Positions 8,055-18,370 of a stretch of DNA of 64,000 bases are shown here, piece by piece (within the stretch, counting starts at the first letter, position 1; each line of letters begins with the position of its first letter). The notes under the pieces are model-generated. The model was not told the DNA's origin. It did no database searches and was given only the letters and a program-made list of their open reading frames with translations. Where the stretch lies: assembly GCF_001045555.1 (NCBI RefSeq), contig NZ_LFBU01000001.1:2170001-2234000 (forward strand). The letters run 5' to 3'. Origin of the DNA: Marinobacter subterrani (lineage in GTDB: Bacteria > Pseudomonadota > Gammaproteobacteria > Pseudomonadales > Oleiphilaceae). The translations under genes were made by a program, and so were the position numbers.

Positions 8055-9365
8055 ATGACCTTACCACTGCAAAAACTTGGCAAACTTGACCGAATGGAAA
8101 CCGCCAGCATCGATGAGCTGCGCCATGAACAGCTGCAGCGCCTACGCTGGAGTGTTGTCCATGCCTACACCAACGTGCCCTTCTACCGCAAAGCCTTTGA
8201 CGACATCGGTCTGAAGCCGATGGACATCAATTCTCTGGATGACCTGGCCAAGGTGCCCTTTACCGCCAAGGCGGACCTGCGCGACAACTACCCCTTCGGC
8301 ATGTTTGCCACGCCCATGTCCGACGTGGTGCGGGTACACGCTTCCAGCGGAACCACCGGCAAGCCGACCGTGGTCGGCTATACCCAGAGTGACATCAACA
8401 CCTGGGCCGACATTGTGGCGCGGTCCATCCGGGCCGGCGGCGGCTCCCGGGGCGACAAGGTCCACGTTTCCTACGGCTACGGCCTGTTCACCGGCGGTCT
8501 TGGCGCTCACTACGGTGCCGAGCGCCTGGGCTGTACGGTCATCCCCATGTCCGGCGGCCAGACCGAGAAGCAGGTCCAGCTGATCAAGGACTTCGAGCCC
8601 GACATCATCATGGTCACGCCGTCCTACATGCTGAACATCGCTGACGAGATGGACCGCCAGGGCATTGATCCCCATAAGCTGCCCCTGCGTCTTGGCATCT
8701 TCGGCGCCGAACCCTGGACCAACTCCATGCGCACCGAAATCGAGGAGCGCCTGGGCATCGAGGCCCTGGATATCTACGGTCTGTCGGAAGTCATGGGCCC
8801 CGGCGTGGGTATGGAGTGCATTGAGACCAAAGATGGCCCCACTATCTGGGAAGACCACTTCTACCCGGAAATCATCAACCCGGAAACCGGGGAAGTGCTG
8901 CCCGATGGTGAATACGGCGAGCTGGTGTTCACGTCCCTGACCAAGGTGGCCCTGCCGATCCTGCGCTACCGCACCCGGGATCTTACCCGCCTGCTACCAG
9001 GCACCGCGCGCCCCATGCGCCGGATGGACAAGATCACCGGCCGCAGCGACGACATGCTGATTATTCGCGGCGTGAACGTGTTCCCGAGCCAGATCGAGGA
9101 ACAGGTCCTGAAGTGCCAAGCGCTGGCGCCGCATTATGAGATTGAGGTGTACAAGGAAGGCAACCTGGACTGCGTGGATATCCGGGCCGAGCTGAAACCG
9201 GGGGTCACCGACAGCCCGGAAAGCCGTGCCGCGGCCGCCAAGGAGCTGGCCCACCACATCAAGTCCTACATCGGCATCAGCACCCGGGTCGAGGTGGTGG
9301 AAACCAACCGCCTGGCGCGCTCGGAAGGCAAGGCCAAGCGCGTGTTCGACCGTCGCAAGCAGTAA
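8055..9365 (+). CDS. paaK: Phenylacetate-CoA ligase PaaK
   Basis: A 436-residue adenylate-forming enzyme. The P-loop SSGTTGKPT is at residues 97-105, followed by the motif IYGLSEVMGPG and the C-terminal YRTRDLT and GRSDDMLIIRGVNVFPSQIE segments seen in aerobic PaaK. It activates phenylacetate with ATP and CoA, the entry step of the pathway. It is the last gene of the first paa operon. A long GC-rich hairpin (9378-9416) and an independent promoter separate it from paaA. Confidence 0.95.
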   Translation: MTLPLQKLGKLDRMETASIDELRHEQLQRLRWSVVHAYTNVPFYRKAFDDIGLKPMDINSLDDLAKVPFTAKADLRDNYPFGMFATPMSDVVRVHASSGTTGKPTVVGYTQSDINTWADIVARSIRAGGGSRGDKVHVSYGYGLFTGGLGAHYGAERLGCTVIPMSGGQTEKQVQLIKDFEPDIIMVTPSYMLNIADEMDRQGIDPHKLPLRLGIFGAEPWTNSMRTEIEERLGIEALDIYGLSEVMGPGVGMECIETKDGPTIWEDHFYPEIINPETGEVLPDGEYGELVFTSLTKVALPILRYRTRDLTRLLPGTARPMRRMDKITGRSDDMLIIRGVNVFPSQIEEQVLKCQALAPHYEIEVYKEGNLDCVDIRAELKPGVTDSPESRAAAAKELAHHIKSYIGISTRVEVVETNRLARSEGKAKRVFDRRKQ

Positions 9366-9377
9366 ATCTGCGTCATT

Positions 9378-9416
9378 CGCCGGGGCCAGTCCGCCGCCGT
9401 TGCGGCTGCCCCGGCG
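9378..9416 (+). other. GC-rich hairpin between paaK and paaA
   Basis: CGCCGGGGC (9378-9386) pairs perfectly with GCCCCGGCG (9408-9416), with an inner CCGC-CGTT-GCGG hairpin. No T-run follows, so it is probably not a simple terminator. It could stabilise the 3' end of the paaGHIJK message or pause polymerase before the paaA promoter. Confidence 0.5.
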
Positions 9417-9566
9417 CATTCCTGCACCCTCTCTGTCGATTTATTTTCACTCTCCTTATGCAGATCTCGATAGCATTTCTGACCGTATCATATTTTTTAG
9501 CATTCAAATCAGCAATCTAATACCCATAAAGCAATCTCCAAAATCTAACATGACACACAAAGACTG

Positions 9567-9595
9567 TTCTTGATATTTATTCAGTATCATATAAT
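9567..9595 (+). promoter_or_regulatory. Promoter and inverted repeat ahead of paaABCDEZ
   Basis: A consensus -10 TATAAT (9590-9595) lies 17 bp from a weak -35 TTCTTG (9567-9572). TGATA (9571-9575) and TATCA (9585-9589) form an inverted repeat across the spacer, and GTATCATAT (9584-9592) overlaps the -10. A second GTATCATAT is at 9485-9493. An unusually AT-rich stretch (about 9470-9600) surrounds it. The motif probably marks the same operator as at paaG. Confidence 0.55.
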
Positions 9596-9680
9596 ATGGA
9601 GTTATTCGCCCTCTGGTTGTTAGCCGAGGGTGCCAGTGTTCACGGAGCTACAGAACAATAGGCCCGAACCGGAGGTATTT

Positions 9681-10673
<993 letters not shown>

Positions 10674-10690
10674 TACCGGAGGATTAGATT

Positions 10691-10972
10691 ATGTCTGAAT
10701 GGCGCCTTTACGAAGTTTTCGTGCGGTCCAAGCACGGCCTGAACCACAAACACGTGGGCAGCGTGCACGCCGCTGACGCCGAGATGGCCATGGAAAACGC
10801 CCGCGACCTGTACACACGCCGCAACGAAGGCGTGAGCATCTGGGTGGTTCCCTCCGACACCATCACGGCCTCCGCGTCCGACGAAAAGGAAATACTTTTC
10901 GACCCGTCGGAAGACAAGGTTTACCGGCATGCTTCCTTCTACAAGCTGCCCGATGAAGTCGGACACATGTAA
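10691..10972 (+). CDS. paaB: Phenylacetyl-CoA epoxidase subunit PaaB
   Basis: A 93-residue protein with the conserved opening WRLYEVFVRSKHGLNHKHVGS and the segment RNEGVSIWVVPS. It has no catalytic motif. PaaB joins PaaAC heterodimers in the assembled epoxidase. It lies 17 nt after paaA and 12 nt before paaC, both starts preceded by GGAG-type sites. Confidence 0.95.
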   Translation: MSEWRLYEVFVRSKHGLNHKHVGSVHAADAEMAMENARDLYTRRNEGVSIWVVPSDTITASASDEKEILFDPSEDKVYRHASFYKLPDEVGHM

Positions 10973-10984
10973 GGAGCGGTACCC

Positions 10985-11749
10985 ATGACACAAGCAGAAG
11001 CATTACAGGAATACCTGCTGCGCCTGGCGGATTCCGACATGATCCTGGGCCAGCGCCTGTGCGAGCTGTGCGGCAAAGCCCCGGCAGTTGAGGAAGAGAT
11101 GGCACTGATGAACGTGGCCCTCGACCTCGTGGGCCAGGCCCGCAACTGGTACGAGTACGCCGCCGAGCTGATCAATGATGGCCGCGATGCCGACAAGCTG
11201 GCGTTCCGTCGCGACGCCCACGATTACCGCAACCTGCTGATGACCGAGCAGCCCAACGAGGATTACGCGGTCACCATGGGGCGGCAGTTCTTCTTTGACG
11301 TGTGGCACTACTTCACACTCAAGAGCCTGACGGAATCCAGTGACGAGCGCATTGCCGCTATCGCCGCCAAGGCGCTCAAAGAAGCCACCTATCACCTGCG
11401 CCGGTCCTCCGAGTGGGTCAAGCGTCTGGGCGATGGCACCGAAGAGAGCCACCGCCGCATGCAGGACGCCGTGGACATTCTCTGGCGCTTTACCGGCGAG
11501 CTGATCACCCCGGACGACACCGATCGTGTCATGGCCGATGCGGGCATTGGCCCGGACCCCGACCAGTTGGCCAAAGACTGGCGCGGCATGGTCAACGAAG
11601 TGCTGACCCAGGCCACCCTGACACCGGGCGCCGAAGATGCCTGGATGTACATGGGCGGCAAGCACGGCGAGCACACCGAACACCTCGGTTTCATTCTGGC
11701 GGAAATGCAGTTTCTGCAGAGGGCCTACCCCGATGCCACAACCTGGTGA
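10985..11749 (+). CDS. paaC: Phenylacetyl-CoA epoxidase structural subunit PaaC
   Basis: A 254-residue ferritin-like helical protein with the typical segments LADSDMILGQRLCELCGKAP, LDLVGQARNWYEYA and KEATYHLRRSSEWVKRLGDGT. PaaC is the non-catalytic partner of PaaA and is needed for its stability and activity. Its 3' end overlaps the paaD start by 17 nt. Confidence 0.95.
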   Translation: MTQAEALQEYLLRLADSDMILGQRLCELCGKAPAVEEEMALMNVALDLVGQARNWYEYAAELINDGRDADKLAFRRDAHDYRNLLMTEQPNEDYAVTMGRQFFFDVWHYFTLKSLTESSDERIAAIAAKALKEATYHLRRSSEWVKRLGDGTEESHRRMQDAVDILWRFTGELITPDDTDRVMADAGIGPDPDQLAKDWRGMVNEVLTQATLTPGAEDAWMYMGGKHGEHTEHLGFILAEMQFLQRAYPDATTW

Positions 11750-12302
11750 ATCAGACAGCCGGTCAGCCGTCGATATCCTGATTGCCAGTGATCGGGTGCC
11801 GGCCAACGCCCGCCCCGATCTGCTGACAGAGGACGACATCTGGGCGCTTCTGGAAGAGGTCAAAGACCCGGAAGTGCCGGCAGTCAGTGTCGTGGAGCTC
11901 GGCATTGTCCGGGCAGTGCGCTGGGACGGCAAAGAACTGTCCATTGACGTGACCCCGACCTACTCCGGCTGCCCGGCCACCGAATTGATTGAGGAGCTGA
12001 TTGCCGAAGCCCTGCGTGCGGCGGGCTTCCGGGATCCGAAAATCAATCAGGTGCTGACCCCTGCCTGGACCACCGACTGGATCACAGACGAAGGCAAAGA
12101 GAAGCTTCGGGCCTTCGGAATAGCGCCACCCGTGGGCAGCTCAAGCAAGATGAGCCTGCTCGGGGAATCGGAAGTCCTTACGTGCCCTCACTGCGGCAGC
12201 CAGGAGACCGAGCGGGTGAGCGAGTTCGGGTCCACCGCCTGCAAAGCCCTTTACCGTTGCAAGGAATGCCTCGAGCCCTTCGACTATTTCAAATGCATCT
12301 AG
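11733..12302 (+). CDS. paaD: PaaD, iron-sulfur assembly (MIP18/SufT-like) factor for the epoxidase
   Basis: A 189-residue protein. Residues about 30-130 form a DUF59/MIP18-type domain with DPEVPAVSVVELGIVR and SGCPATELI. The C-terminus has two CxxC pairs (CPHCGS and CKECLEPF), a likely metal site. The start at 11733 overlaps the paaC end; a longer frame exists upstream but lies inside paaC. PaaD is required for epoxidase activity, probably by helping metal-cluster insertion. Confidence 0.92.
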   Translation: MPQPGESDSRSAVDILIASDRVPANARPDLLTEDDIWALLEEVKDPEVPAVSVVELGIVRAVRWDGKELSIDVTPTYSGCPATELIEELIAEALRAAGFRDPKINQVLTPAWTTDWITDEGKEKLRAFGIAPPVGSSSKMSLLGESEVLTCPHCGSQETERVSEFGSTACKALYRCKECLEPFDYFKCI

Positions 12303-12315
12303 AGCCGATACGATC

Positions 12316-13395
12316 ATGAACAAATTCTACTCGCTGACCCTCAAAGAGATCAGACCTGAAACAAGAAACGCCGTATCACTTGCTTTTGACCTGCCGGGCG
12401 AGCTGGCAGACAAGTTCAGCTACAAGCAGGGCCAGCACCTGATTGTCAGAACCAGGCTGGATGGCGAGGAAGTGCGCCGCTCCTACTCGATCTGCCGCAG
12501 TGTCAACGACCAGGAACTGCGCATCGCAGTCAAGAAAGTGGCCGGAGGCCGTTTTTCCACCTTCGCCAACGAGCAACTGAAACCCGGCCAGACGCTGGAA
12601 GTCATGCCACCCCAGGGCCACTTTTCCATTGATCTGGACCCCGAGCGGGAAGGCAATTACCTGGCGATCGCTGCCGGCAGTGGTATCACCCCGATCCTGT
12701 CGATCGTCAAAACCACCCTGGAAACCGAGCCCAGAAGCCAGGTAACGCTGTTCTATGGCAACAAGGCCACCAGCAGCACCATGTTCCGGGATGAGCTTCA
12801 GGACCTGAAAAACGAATACATGGCCCGGCTGAACCTGGTCTACATCTTCACCCGCGAAGAGCAGGACATTGACCTGTACAACGGGCGGATTGACCACGAC
12901 AAGTGCGATGCCCTGTTCGACCACTGGATCAACGTCAAGGAACTCACCGCCGCCTTTATCTGCGGCCCCCAGCTGATGACGGAAGACGTTCGGGATTCCC
13001 TGCAGCGCCATGGCCTGGACAAAAGCAGAATCCACTATGAACTGTTCACGCCAGCCGGTGGTGCGCCCCAGCCCCGCAAGGACCGGGATCCGTCCCACGT
13101 CGATCCGGAGTCGGTCAGCGAAGTAACTGTCATAGCCGACGGTCGCTCCCTGACATTCCCGCTGGTTCGGGACACCAGGAGCATTCTGGATGCCGGCAAC
13201 GAGGAAGGCGCCGACCTGCCCTACTCCTGCAAGGCCGGTGTCTGCTCTACCTGCCGCGCCAAGGTTGTCGAAGGCGAAGTGGAAATGGACCAGAACTTTG
13301 CCCTGGAAGACTACGAGGTCGAGGCCGGCTATGTGCTGTCCTGCCAGTGTTATCCGATCAGCGACAAGGTGGTTCTGAACTACGACGAGATGTAG
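12316..13395 (+). CDS. paaE: Phenylacetyl-CoA epoxidase reductase PaaE
   Basis: A 359-residue ferredoxin-NADP reductase-like protein. The FAD site includes RRSYSICRS, the NAD(P) region is AAGSGITPILSI, and the C-terminal plant-type [2Fe-2S] domain has CKAGVCSTC plus a later cysteine in LSCQCYP. It passes electrons from NADPH to PaaA. It follows paaD by 13 nt. Confidence 0.95.
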   Translation: MNKFYSLTLKEIRPETRNAVSLAFDLPGELADKFSYKQGQHLIVRTRLDGEEVRRSYSICRSVNDQELRIAVKKVAGGRFSTFANEQLKPGQTLEVMPPQGHFSIDLDPEREGNYLAIAAGSGITPILSIVKTTLETEPRSQVTLFYGNKATSSTMFRDELQDLKNEYMARLNLVYIFTREEQDIDLYNGRIDHDKCDALFDHWINVKELTAAFICGPQLMTEDVRDSLQRHGLDKSRIHYELFTPAGGAPQPRKDRDPSHVDPESVSEVTVIADGRSLTFPLVRDTRSILDAGNEEGADLPYSCKAGVCSTCRAKVVEGEVEMDQNFALEDYEVEAGYVLSCQCYPISDKVVLNYDEM

Positions 13396-13486
13396 TTCGC
13401 GGCCAGCCAACAAGCCAGACACGACCAAGGCAAGTCCCGTTTCTGCGGGGCTTGCCTTGACGTTTCAGATACCAAGGGAGTCTCCC

Positions 13487-15532
13487 ATGTCAGTCCTGAA
13501 AAGTTTGATTGCCGGCCAGTGGGTCGGTGAAAAGCCCGCCAAGGCCCTGCCCAGCGCCGTGAATGGCGACATCGTCGCCCATACCCACGACGATACCCTC
13601 GATTTCAAGAACGCTGTTGAGTATGGCCGCAAGGTTGGCGGAAAAACCCTGATGGCCATGGATTTCCAGGAGCGTGCCCTGGCCCTGAAAGCCATGGCCC
13701 TCTACCTCCAGGAACACAAGAAAGAACTGTACGCCCTGTCAATGCACACCGGTTCCACCAAGGGCGATAACGGCATCGATATCGATGGTGGCTTCGGCAC
13801 CCTGTTTTCTTACGCCAGCATGGGCCGGCGCGAACTGCCATCCGGCAACGTGGTGCACGAAGGCCCGGTGACACCGCTGGGCAAGAACAACCACTTTGCC
13901 GGCACCCACATCCTGGTGCCCCGTGGCGGCGTGGCCATACACATTGACGCCTACAATTTCCCGGTGTGGGGCATGCTGGAAAAGTTTGCACCCACGTTCC
14001 TGGCGGGCATGCCGTCCATCGTGAAGCCAGCCACCTCGACCTGCTACGTGACCGAACTGGCGGTTCGATTGATGCAGGAATCCGGCGCCTTGCCGGAAGG
14101 CAGCCTGCAGCTGATCATCGGCAGCACCGGCGACCTGTTTGATCATCTCGAAGAGCAGGACGTGGTGACCTTCACCGGCTCGGCGGCAACCGCCCGTAAG
14201 CTCAAGAACCATCCGAACATCATCAACCGTTCGATTCCGTTCAACGCCGAGGCGGATTCACTGAACAGTGCCATTCTGGCGCCAGACGTTACCCCCGAGC
14301 ACGAAGAGTTCGACATCTTCGTGAAGGAAATACGCCGCGAGATGACCGCCAAGGCCGGTCAGAAATGTACCGCCATCCGTCGTATCCTGGTGCCCAAAGG
14401 CCAGGTAGACGCAGTCTGCGACAAGCTGAAAGAGCAGCTCGCCAAGGTCACCGTGGGCGACCCTTCCGTGGAAGGTGTGCGCATGGGTGCCCTGGCCTCC
14501 ATCGACCAGCTGGAAGACGTCAGGGCCAACATCCAGGAACTGCTGAAGACCAGCGAGCTGGTCGTCGGTGGCGAAGGCAGCTTCAAGCCCACCGGTGACG
14601 GCACCGAAAAAGGCGCCTTCATCGAGCCGCACGTACTGCTGTGCCGCAACCCGGAAAACGGCTGTGGCGCCCACGATATTGAAGCGTTCGGCCCGGTAGC
14701 CACGGTGATTCCCTACGACACCATTGAGGACGCTGTTGAGCTGTGCTCGAAAGGCCGGGGCTCTCTGGTTACGACCCTGACCACCCGCGATCCGGCCATT
14801 GCCGGCACCATCGCTCCCCGGCTTGCCGCCTTCCACGGCCGCCTGCACCTGCTGGACGCCGAGGCCGCCAAGGAATCCACCGGCCACGGCTCGCCCCTAC
14901 CCATGCTCAAGCATGGCGGCCCGGGCCGGGCCGGTGGCGGTGAGGAGCTGGGCGGCATCCGTGCGGTGCACCACTACCTGCAGCGCACCGCCATCCAGGG
15001 CTCCCCGACCATGCTGGCAGCGGTTACCCGCGAGTATGTACGCGGTGCCAACCTGATCGAAACCGCGGTGCACCCGTTCCGTCGCCACTTCGAAGACCTG
15101 CAGATCAACGAGTCGCTGCTGACGCATCGCCGCACGGTCACCGAGGCGGACATCGTCAATTTCGGCTGCCTGTCTGGTGATCACTTCTACATGCACTTCG
15201 ATGAGATTGCCGCGCGGGACTCCCAGTTCGGCAAGCGCATTGCCCACGGCTATTTCGTGCTTTCCGCCGCGGCCGGCCTGTTTGTTGATCCGGGCGAGGG
15301 CCCGGTCCTGGCAAACTATGGCCTGGACACCCTGCGCTTTATTGAACCCGTTGCACCGGGTGACACCATCCGGGCACGGTTGACCTGCAAGCGCAAGATT
15401 GATCAGGGTCGGACATCCCCCGACGGCCACCCGCAGGGTGTGGTGGTCTGGGATGTTCAGGTTCACAACCAGAACGACGAGCTGGTTGCGAGCTACGACA
15501 TCCTGACACTGGTTGCCAAGAAGCCCGAGTAA
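13487..15532 (+). CDS. paaZ: Oxepin-CoA hydrolase / 3-oxo-5,6-dehydrosuberyl-CoA semialdehyde dehydrogenase PaaZ
   Basis: A 681-residue fusion, the same length as E. coli PaaZ. The N-terminal aldehyde dehydrogenase domain (about 1-520) has the catalytic cysteine C294 in GQKCTAIRR and the glutamate E255. The C-terminal MaoC-like hydratase domain (about 535-681) has the FGCLSGDHFYMH segment and opens the oxepin ring. The start at 13487 follows AAGGGAG; an in-frame ATG at 13457 lacks such a site. It is the last gene of paaABCDEZ and is followed by two strong hairpins. Confidence 0.96.
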   Translation: MSVLKSLIAGQWVGEKPAKALPSAVNGDIVAHTHDDTLDFKNAVEYGRKVGGKTLMAMDFQERALALKAMALYLQEHKKELYALSMHTGSTKGDNGIDIDGGFGTLFSYASMGRRELPSGNVVHEGPVTPLGKNNHFAGTHILVPRGGVAIHIDAYNFPVWGMLEKFAPTFLAGMPSIVKPATSTCYVTELAVRLMQESGALPEGSLQLIIGSTGDLFDHLEEQDVVTFTGSAATARKLKNHPNIINRSIPFNAEADSLNSAILAPDVTPEHEEFDIFVKEIRREMTAKAGQKCTAIRRILVPKGQVDAVCDKLKEQLAKVTVGDPSVEGVRMGALASIDQLEDVRANIQELLKTSELVVGGEGSFKPTGDGTEKGAFIEPHVLLCRNPENGCGAHDIEAFGPVATVIPYDTIEDAVELCSKGRGSLVTTLTTRDPAIAGTIAPRLAAFHGRLHLLDAEAAKESTGHGSPLPMLKHGGPGRAGGGEELGGIRAVHHYLQRTAIQGSPTMLAAVTREYVRGANLIETAVHPFRRHFEDLQINESLLTHRRTVTEADIVNFGCLSGDHFYMHFDEIAARDSQFGKRIAHGYFVLSAAAGLFVDPGEGPVLANYGLDTLRFIEPVAPGDTIRARLTCKRKIDQGRTSPDGHPQGVVVWDVQVHNQNDELVASYDILTLVAKKPE

Positions 15533-15546
15533 CACCGGGCTTCCCT

Positions 15547-15580
15547 GCTTTCTCCCTGTCCTGGACCCCAGGGAGAAAGC
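15547..15580 (+). terminator. Stem-loop just after paaZ
   Basis: GCTTTCTCCCTG (15547-15558) pairs perfectly with CAGGGAGAAAGC (15569-15580) around a 10-nt loop. It is followed by an AT-rich, not T-only, stretch and then by the stronger hairpin at 15592. Probably part of a double transcription stop or a 3'-end stabiliser. Confidence 0.6.
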
Positions 15581-15591
15581 GTCAGGCAAAT

Positions 15592-15630
15592 AAAAGGGGG
15601 ACAGGTCGCAAGACCTGTCCCCCTTTTATG
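15592..15630. terminator. Bidirectional rho-independent terminator between paaZ and a convergent MFS gene
   Basis: A perfect 16-bp stem, with arms at 15592-15607 and 15612-15627 around GCAA. The outer pairs are A4/T4, so a run of T follows the G/C stem on both strands. It isolates the paa operon from the convergent transporter gene. Confidence 0.9.
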
Positions 15631-15656
15631 TCTGCAGATGTCAGTGCGCTGGCAGT

Positions 15657-16943
15657 TCAGGCCGCGACGGCGGCATTCGGGCGTTGCGACCAGGGATATT
15701 CCTTGACCGGCAGATGAAGGACAGCCGACAGCGCGCCCACGCCAACACCCACCCACCAGACCAGTGTGTAGTTGTGGTACACATCGTACAGCGCACCACC
15801 GAGCCATACGCCCAGGAAGCCGCCCAACTGATGCGAGAAAAACACCAGCCCATAGAGCGTGCCCATGTATTTCAGGCCGTAGATGTGTGCCACCAGCCCT
15901 GAGGTGAGCGGCACGGTGGCCAGCCAGAGCGACCCCATGGCCACGGAAAACAGCACCACCGTCTCGGGGGTGATCGGCGCCATGATAAAGGCCGCGGAAA
16001 CAACGGTTCTCAACAGGTAGATAGTCGCCAGCAGGTATTTCCGGGAGTACCGGTTACCCAGCCAGCCGGCGAACAGGGTGCCACCGATGTTGAACAACCC
16101 GATCAGTGCGATGGAAATTGCGCCAAGCCCTGCCAGTGTCGTGATCCCCAGCCCATAAAGCAGGCTGCCCGGGATGATCGGGCCGGACATTTCCGTGATG
16201 AGGGCCGGGAAGTGCGCGGTAATAAAGGCCAACTGGTAGCCACAGGAGAAAAAACCGAAAAAAATGAGCAGGAAAGACGGATCCCGTACTGCGCGGCGGA
16301 TCACAACGCCCATCGGCTCGTCGCTGCCCGTGGACTGGTGCTGCTTCGGTGCCCGCATAAGTAGCAGCGCCGTCATGGACAGCATGATAAAGCCGGCGAA
16401 GACGATAAAAACCGACTGCCAGGGCATCTGGCTCAGCAGCGCATTGGCCACGGGCGGGCCGACGATCTGCCCGGCGGACCCCGCCGCCGTGGCAATGCCG
16501 AGCGCCATCGACCTGTGCCGGTCAGACGCCGCCCGCCCGACCACCGCCAGGATCACCCCAAAGCCGGTACCGGCAATGCCGAAACCCACCAGCATTTCCA
16601 GCAACTGGTGCTGGCCCGGCGTGATCGCGTAGGCCGACAACACCAGCCCGACCACGTAGAAGGCACCACCGCCCAGAATCGCCTTGCGGTCGCCAAAGCG
16701 TTCAGCAAAGGCGCCGAAGATGGGCTGCCCGATGCCCCAGAACAGGTTCTGCACGGCAATCGCCAGGGAAAATGATTCCCGGGGCCAGGCGAACTCTTCA
16801 GCAATGGGCAACTGGAACAGGCCGAAGGAGGCCCGCACCGCAAAGCTGACCAGAATGATGATGCAACCGGCGATAAGGACAGGGTTGATCAGGCGGTCGG
16901 CGATAGCCGGAGGTGTGTTCAATGTCTTGTTCTCGCTCTGCAC
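15657..16943 (-). CDS. MFS transporter, monocarboxylate/oxalate-formate-antiporter type
   Basis: A 428-residue protein with 12 predicted hydrophobic segments and a loop-2 signature around FGAFAERFGDRKAILGGG. The fold resembles the OFA/monocarboxylate group of MFS carriers, which move small carboxylates. It is convergent with paaZ and lies 46 nt upstream of the liv genes on the same strand as the last transcription unit before them. Location suggests an aromatic acid such as phenylacetate, but the substrate is inference. Confidence 0.7.
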   Translation of the reverse strand: MQSENKTLNTPPAIADRLINPVLIAGCIIILVSFAVRASFGLFQLPIAEEFAWPRESFSLAIAVQNLFWGIGQPIFGAFAERFGDRKAILGGGAFYVVGLVLSAYAITPGQHQLLEMLVGFGIAGTGFGVILAVVGRAASDRHRSMALGIATAAGSAGQIVGPPVANALLSQMPWQSVFIVFAGFIMLSMTALLLMRAPKQHQSTGSDEPMGVVIRRAVRDPSFLLIFFGFFSCGYQLAFITAHFPALITEMSGPIIPGSLLYGLGITTLAGLGAISIALIGLFNIGGTLFAGWLGNRYSRKYLLATIYLLRTVVSAAFIMAPITPETVVLFSVAMGSLWLATVPLTSGLVAHIYGLKYMGTLYGLVFFSHQLGGFLGVWLGGALYDVYHNYTLVWWVGVGVGALSAVLHLPVKEYPWSQRPNAAVAA

Positions 16944-16988
16944 ACGGAAAACCAGGCGTGGCCGGCATCCGCCGGCCCCCGACGGATT

Positions 16989-18353
16989 TTACATGCCCAG
17001 ATACGCTTCGCGCACCTTCTCATTGCTGAGCAGTTCCCGGCCGGTACCTTCGATCACCACTTTTCCGGTTTCCAGCACATAGCCGCGGTCCGCCAGTGCC
17101 AGCGCCTGGGAGGCATTCTGCTCCACCAGGAAGATGGTCATGCCCTCTTCCTTCAGTTCCTTGACGATGTTGAAAATCTCTTCGATGATCAGCGGCGCCA
17201 GGCCCATGCTGGGCTCATCCAGCAGCAGCAGCCGCGGCTTGGCCATCAGCGCCCGCCCCATGGCCAGCATCTGCTGCTGGCCACCGGACAGCTCGCCGGC
17301 CAGGTTGTGGCGCTTCTGGCGCAGAATGGGGAACCTGGTGTACATGCGCTCCAGATCCTCCATCACCTCGGGTGTCTTGCCCCGAGTGTAGGCACCCAGC
17401 AGCAGATTGTCGTGTACGCTGAGGTCCTTGAACACCTGTCGGCCCTCGGGCACCTGAACGATGCCATCCGCCACCCGCTTGTCGGCACTCACCTTCGCCA
17501 GATCCCGGCCTTCAAACGTTATCGAGCCCCGGTCCGCCGGCTGTAACCCGGAGATGGTCATCAGCAGGGTGGATTTTCCCGCCCCGTTGGCGCCCACCAG
17601 GGAAACAATTTCGCCGCTGTTAATCTGGATATCCACATCGTGCAGCACTTCGATCTGGCCATAGGAGGTAACCAGCCCCTTGATGGACAGCATTTCCTGT
17701 TTGGCATGAGGTGCGGTAACCCGGTCTGCGTGCTTGAGCCCCAGCCCGCCGAATTTCTCCGGGGTGTAGCTGACAATCTGGTGCCGCAACTCCCGGAATT
17801 CCTCCCGCACCCGCTCACCGAACAGGGGGTCGTTTTCGACATCCCTGGCTGCAATGATCTGCTGCCAGTCTTCTTCAGTCAGCAGCTTCCGGGCCCGGGG
17901 AATAACCACTCCCTCTTCCTTGCGGATGTGCTTGCGCAAGGCTTCGGTAAAACGCGCCAGGGCGTGGCTGAATTCCTCACGCCCTTCCGGCCAGCCTTGT
18001 TCGCACTCCGCCAGCAACCGACGCAATTCCACCAGCTTTTCATGCCCGACCACATAGCCCCTGGCCAGTTTTGCCAGCAGGGGTGCGGTCTCGGGCGATT
18101 TCTCGCTGAGCCGCTGGTAGAGCTCAATGTCTGTGGGCGTACTGTGTACCCGCTGCGAAAAGTGCTGAATGTAATCGAAGATCGTGGTCAGCAACCGCTC
18201 ATCGGGCCGCTGGTCGTTAACATTCATGTCGCTCAGCAATTGGTCCAGCAGATCCAGTATCCGCCAGAGTGCCTGATGCTCCTGGACAATAATCCGGACG
18301 GCCTGCTCTCCGCGTGACTGGGCAGGCGCCATTTCAGTGTGTTGCTCGCTCAT
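16989..18353 (-). CDS. Hemerythrin-like (HHE) domain fused to LivF-type ABC ATPase
   Basis: One frame of 454 codons with an AAGGAG site 9 nt before its ATG. Residues about 15-185 form an all-helical hemerythrin HHE-type domain with the metal-ligand segments VQEHQALW, VVGHEKL and LRKHIRKEEGVVIP; the first HxxxE pair is altered to HSTPTD. Residues about 220-454 are a complete LivF ATPase with Walker A GANGAGKS, signature LSGGQQQ and Walker B LLLLDEP. LivF is usually about 235 residues without such a domain. It is the last gene of livKHMGF. An internal ATG at the start of the ATPase part (MLSIKG) has AGGA too close for good initiation, so separate translation looks unlikely but is possible. The HHE part might sense iron, oxygen or nitric oxide (inference). 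Confidence 0.85.
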   Translation of the reverse strand: MSEQHTEMAPAQSRGEQAVRIIVQEHQALWRILDLLDQLLSDMNVNDQRPDERLLTTIFDYIQHFSQRVHSTPTDIELYQRLSEKSPETAPLLAKLARGYVVGHEKLVELRRLLAECEQGWPEGREEFSHALARFTEALRKHIRKEEGVVIPRARKLLTEEDWQQIIAARDVENDPLFGERVREEFRELRHQIVSYTPEKFGGLGLKHADRVTAPHAKQEMLSIKGLVTSYGQIEVLHDVDIQINSGEIVSLVGANGAGKSTLLMTISGLQPADRGSITFEGRDLAKVSADKRVADGIVQVPEGRQVFKDLSVHDNLLLGAYTRGKTPEVMEDLERMYTRFPILRQKRHNLAGELSGGQQQMLAMGRALMAKPRLLLLDEPSMGLAPLIIEEIFNIVKELKEEGMTIFLVEQNASQALALADRGYVLETGKVVIEGTGRELLSNEKVREAYLGM

Positions 18354-18370
18354 TTGAAATGTCTCCTTGC

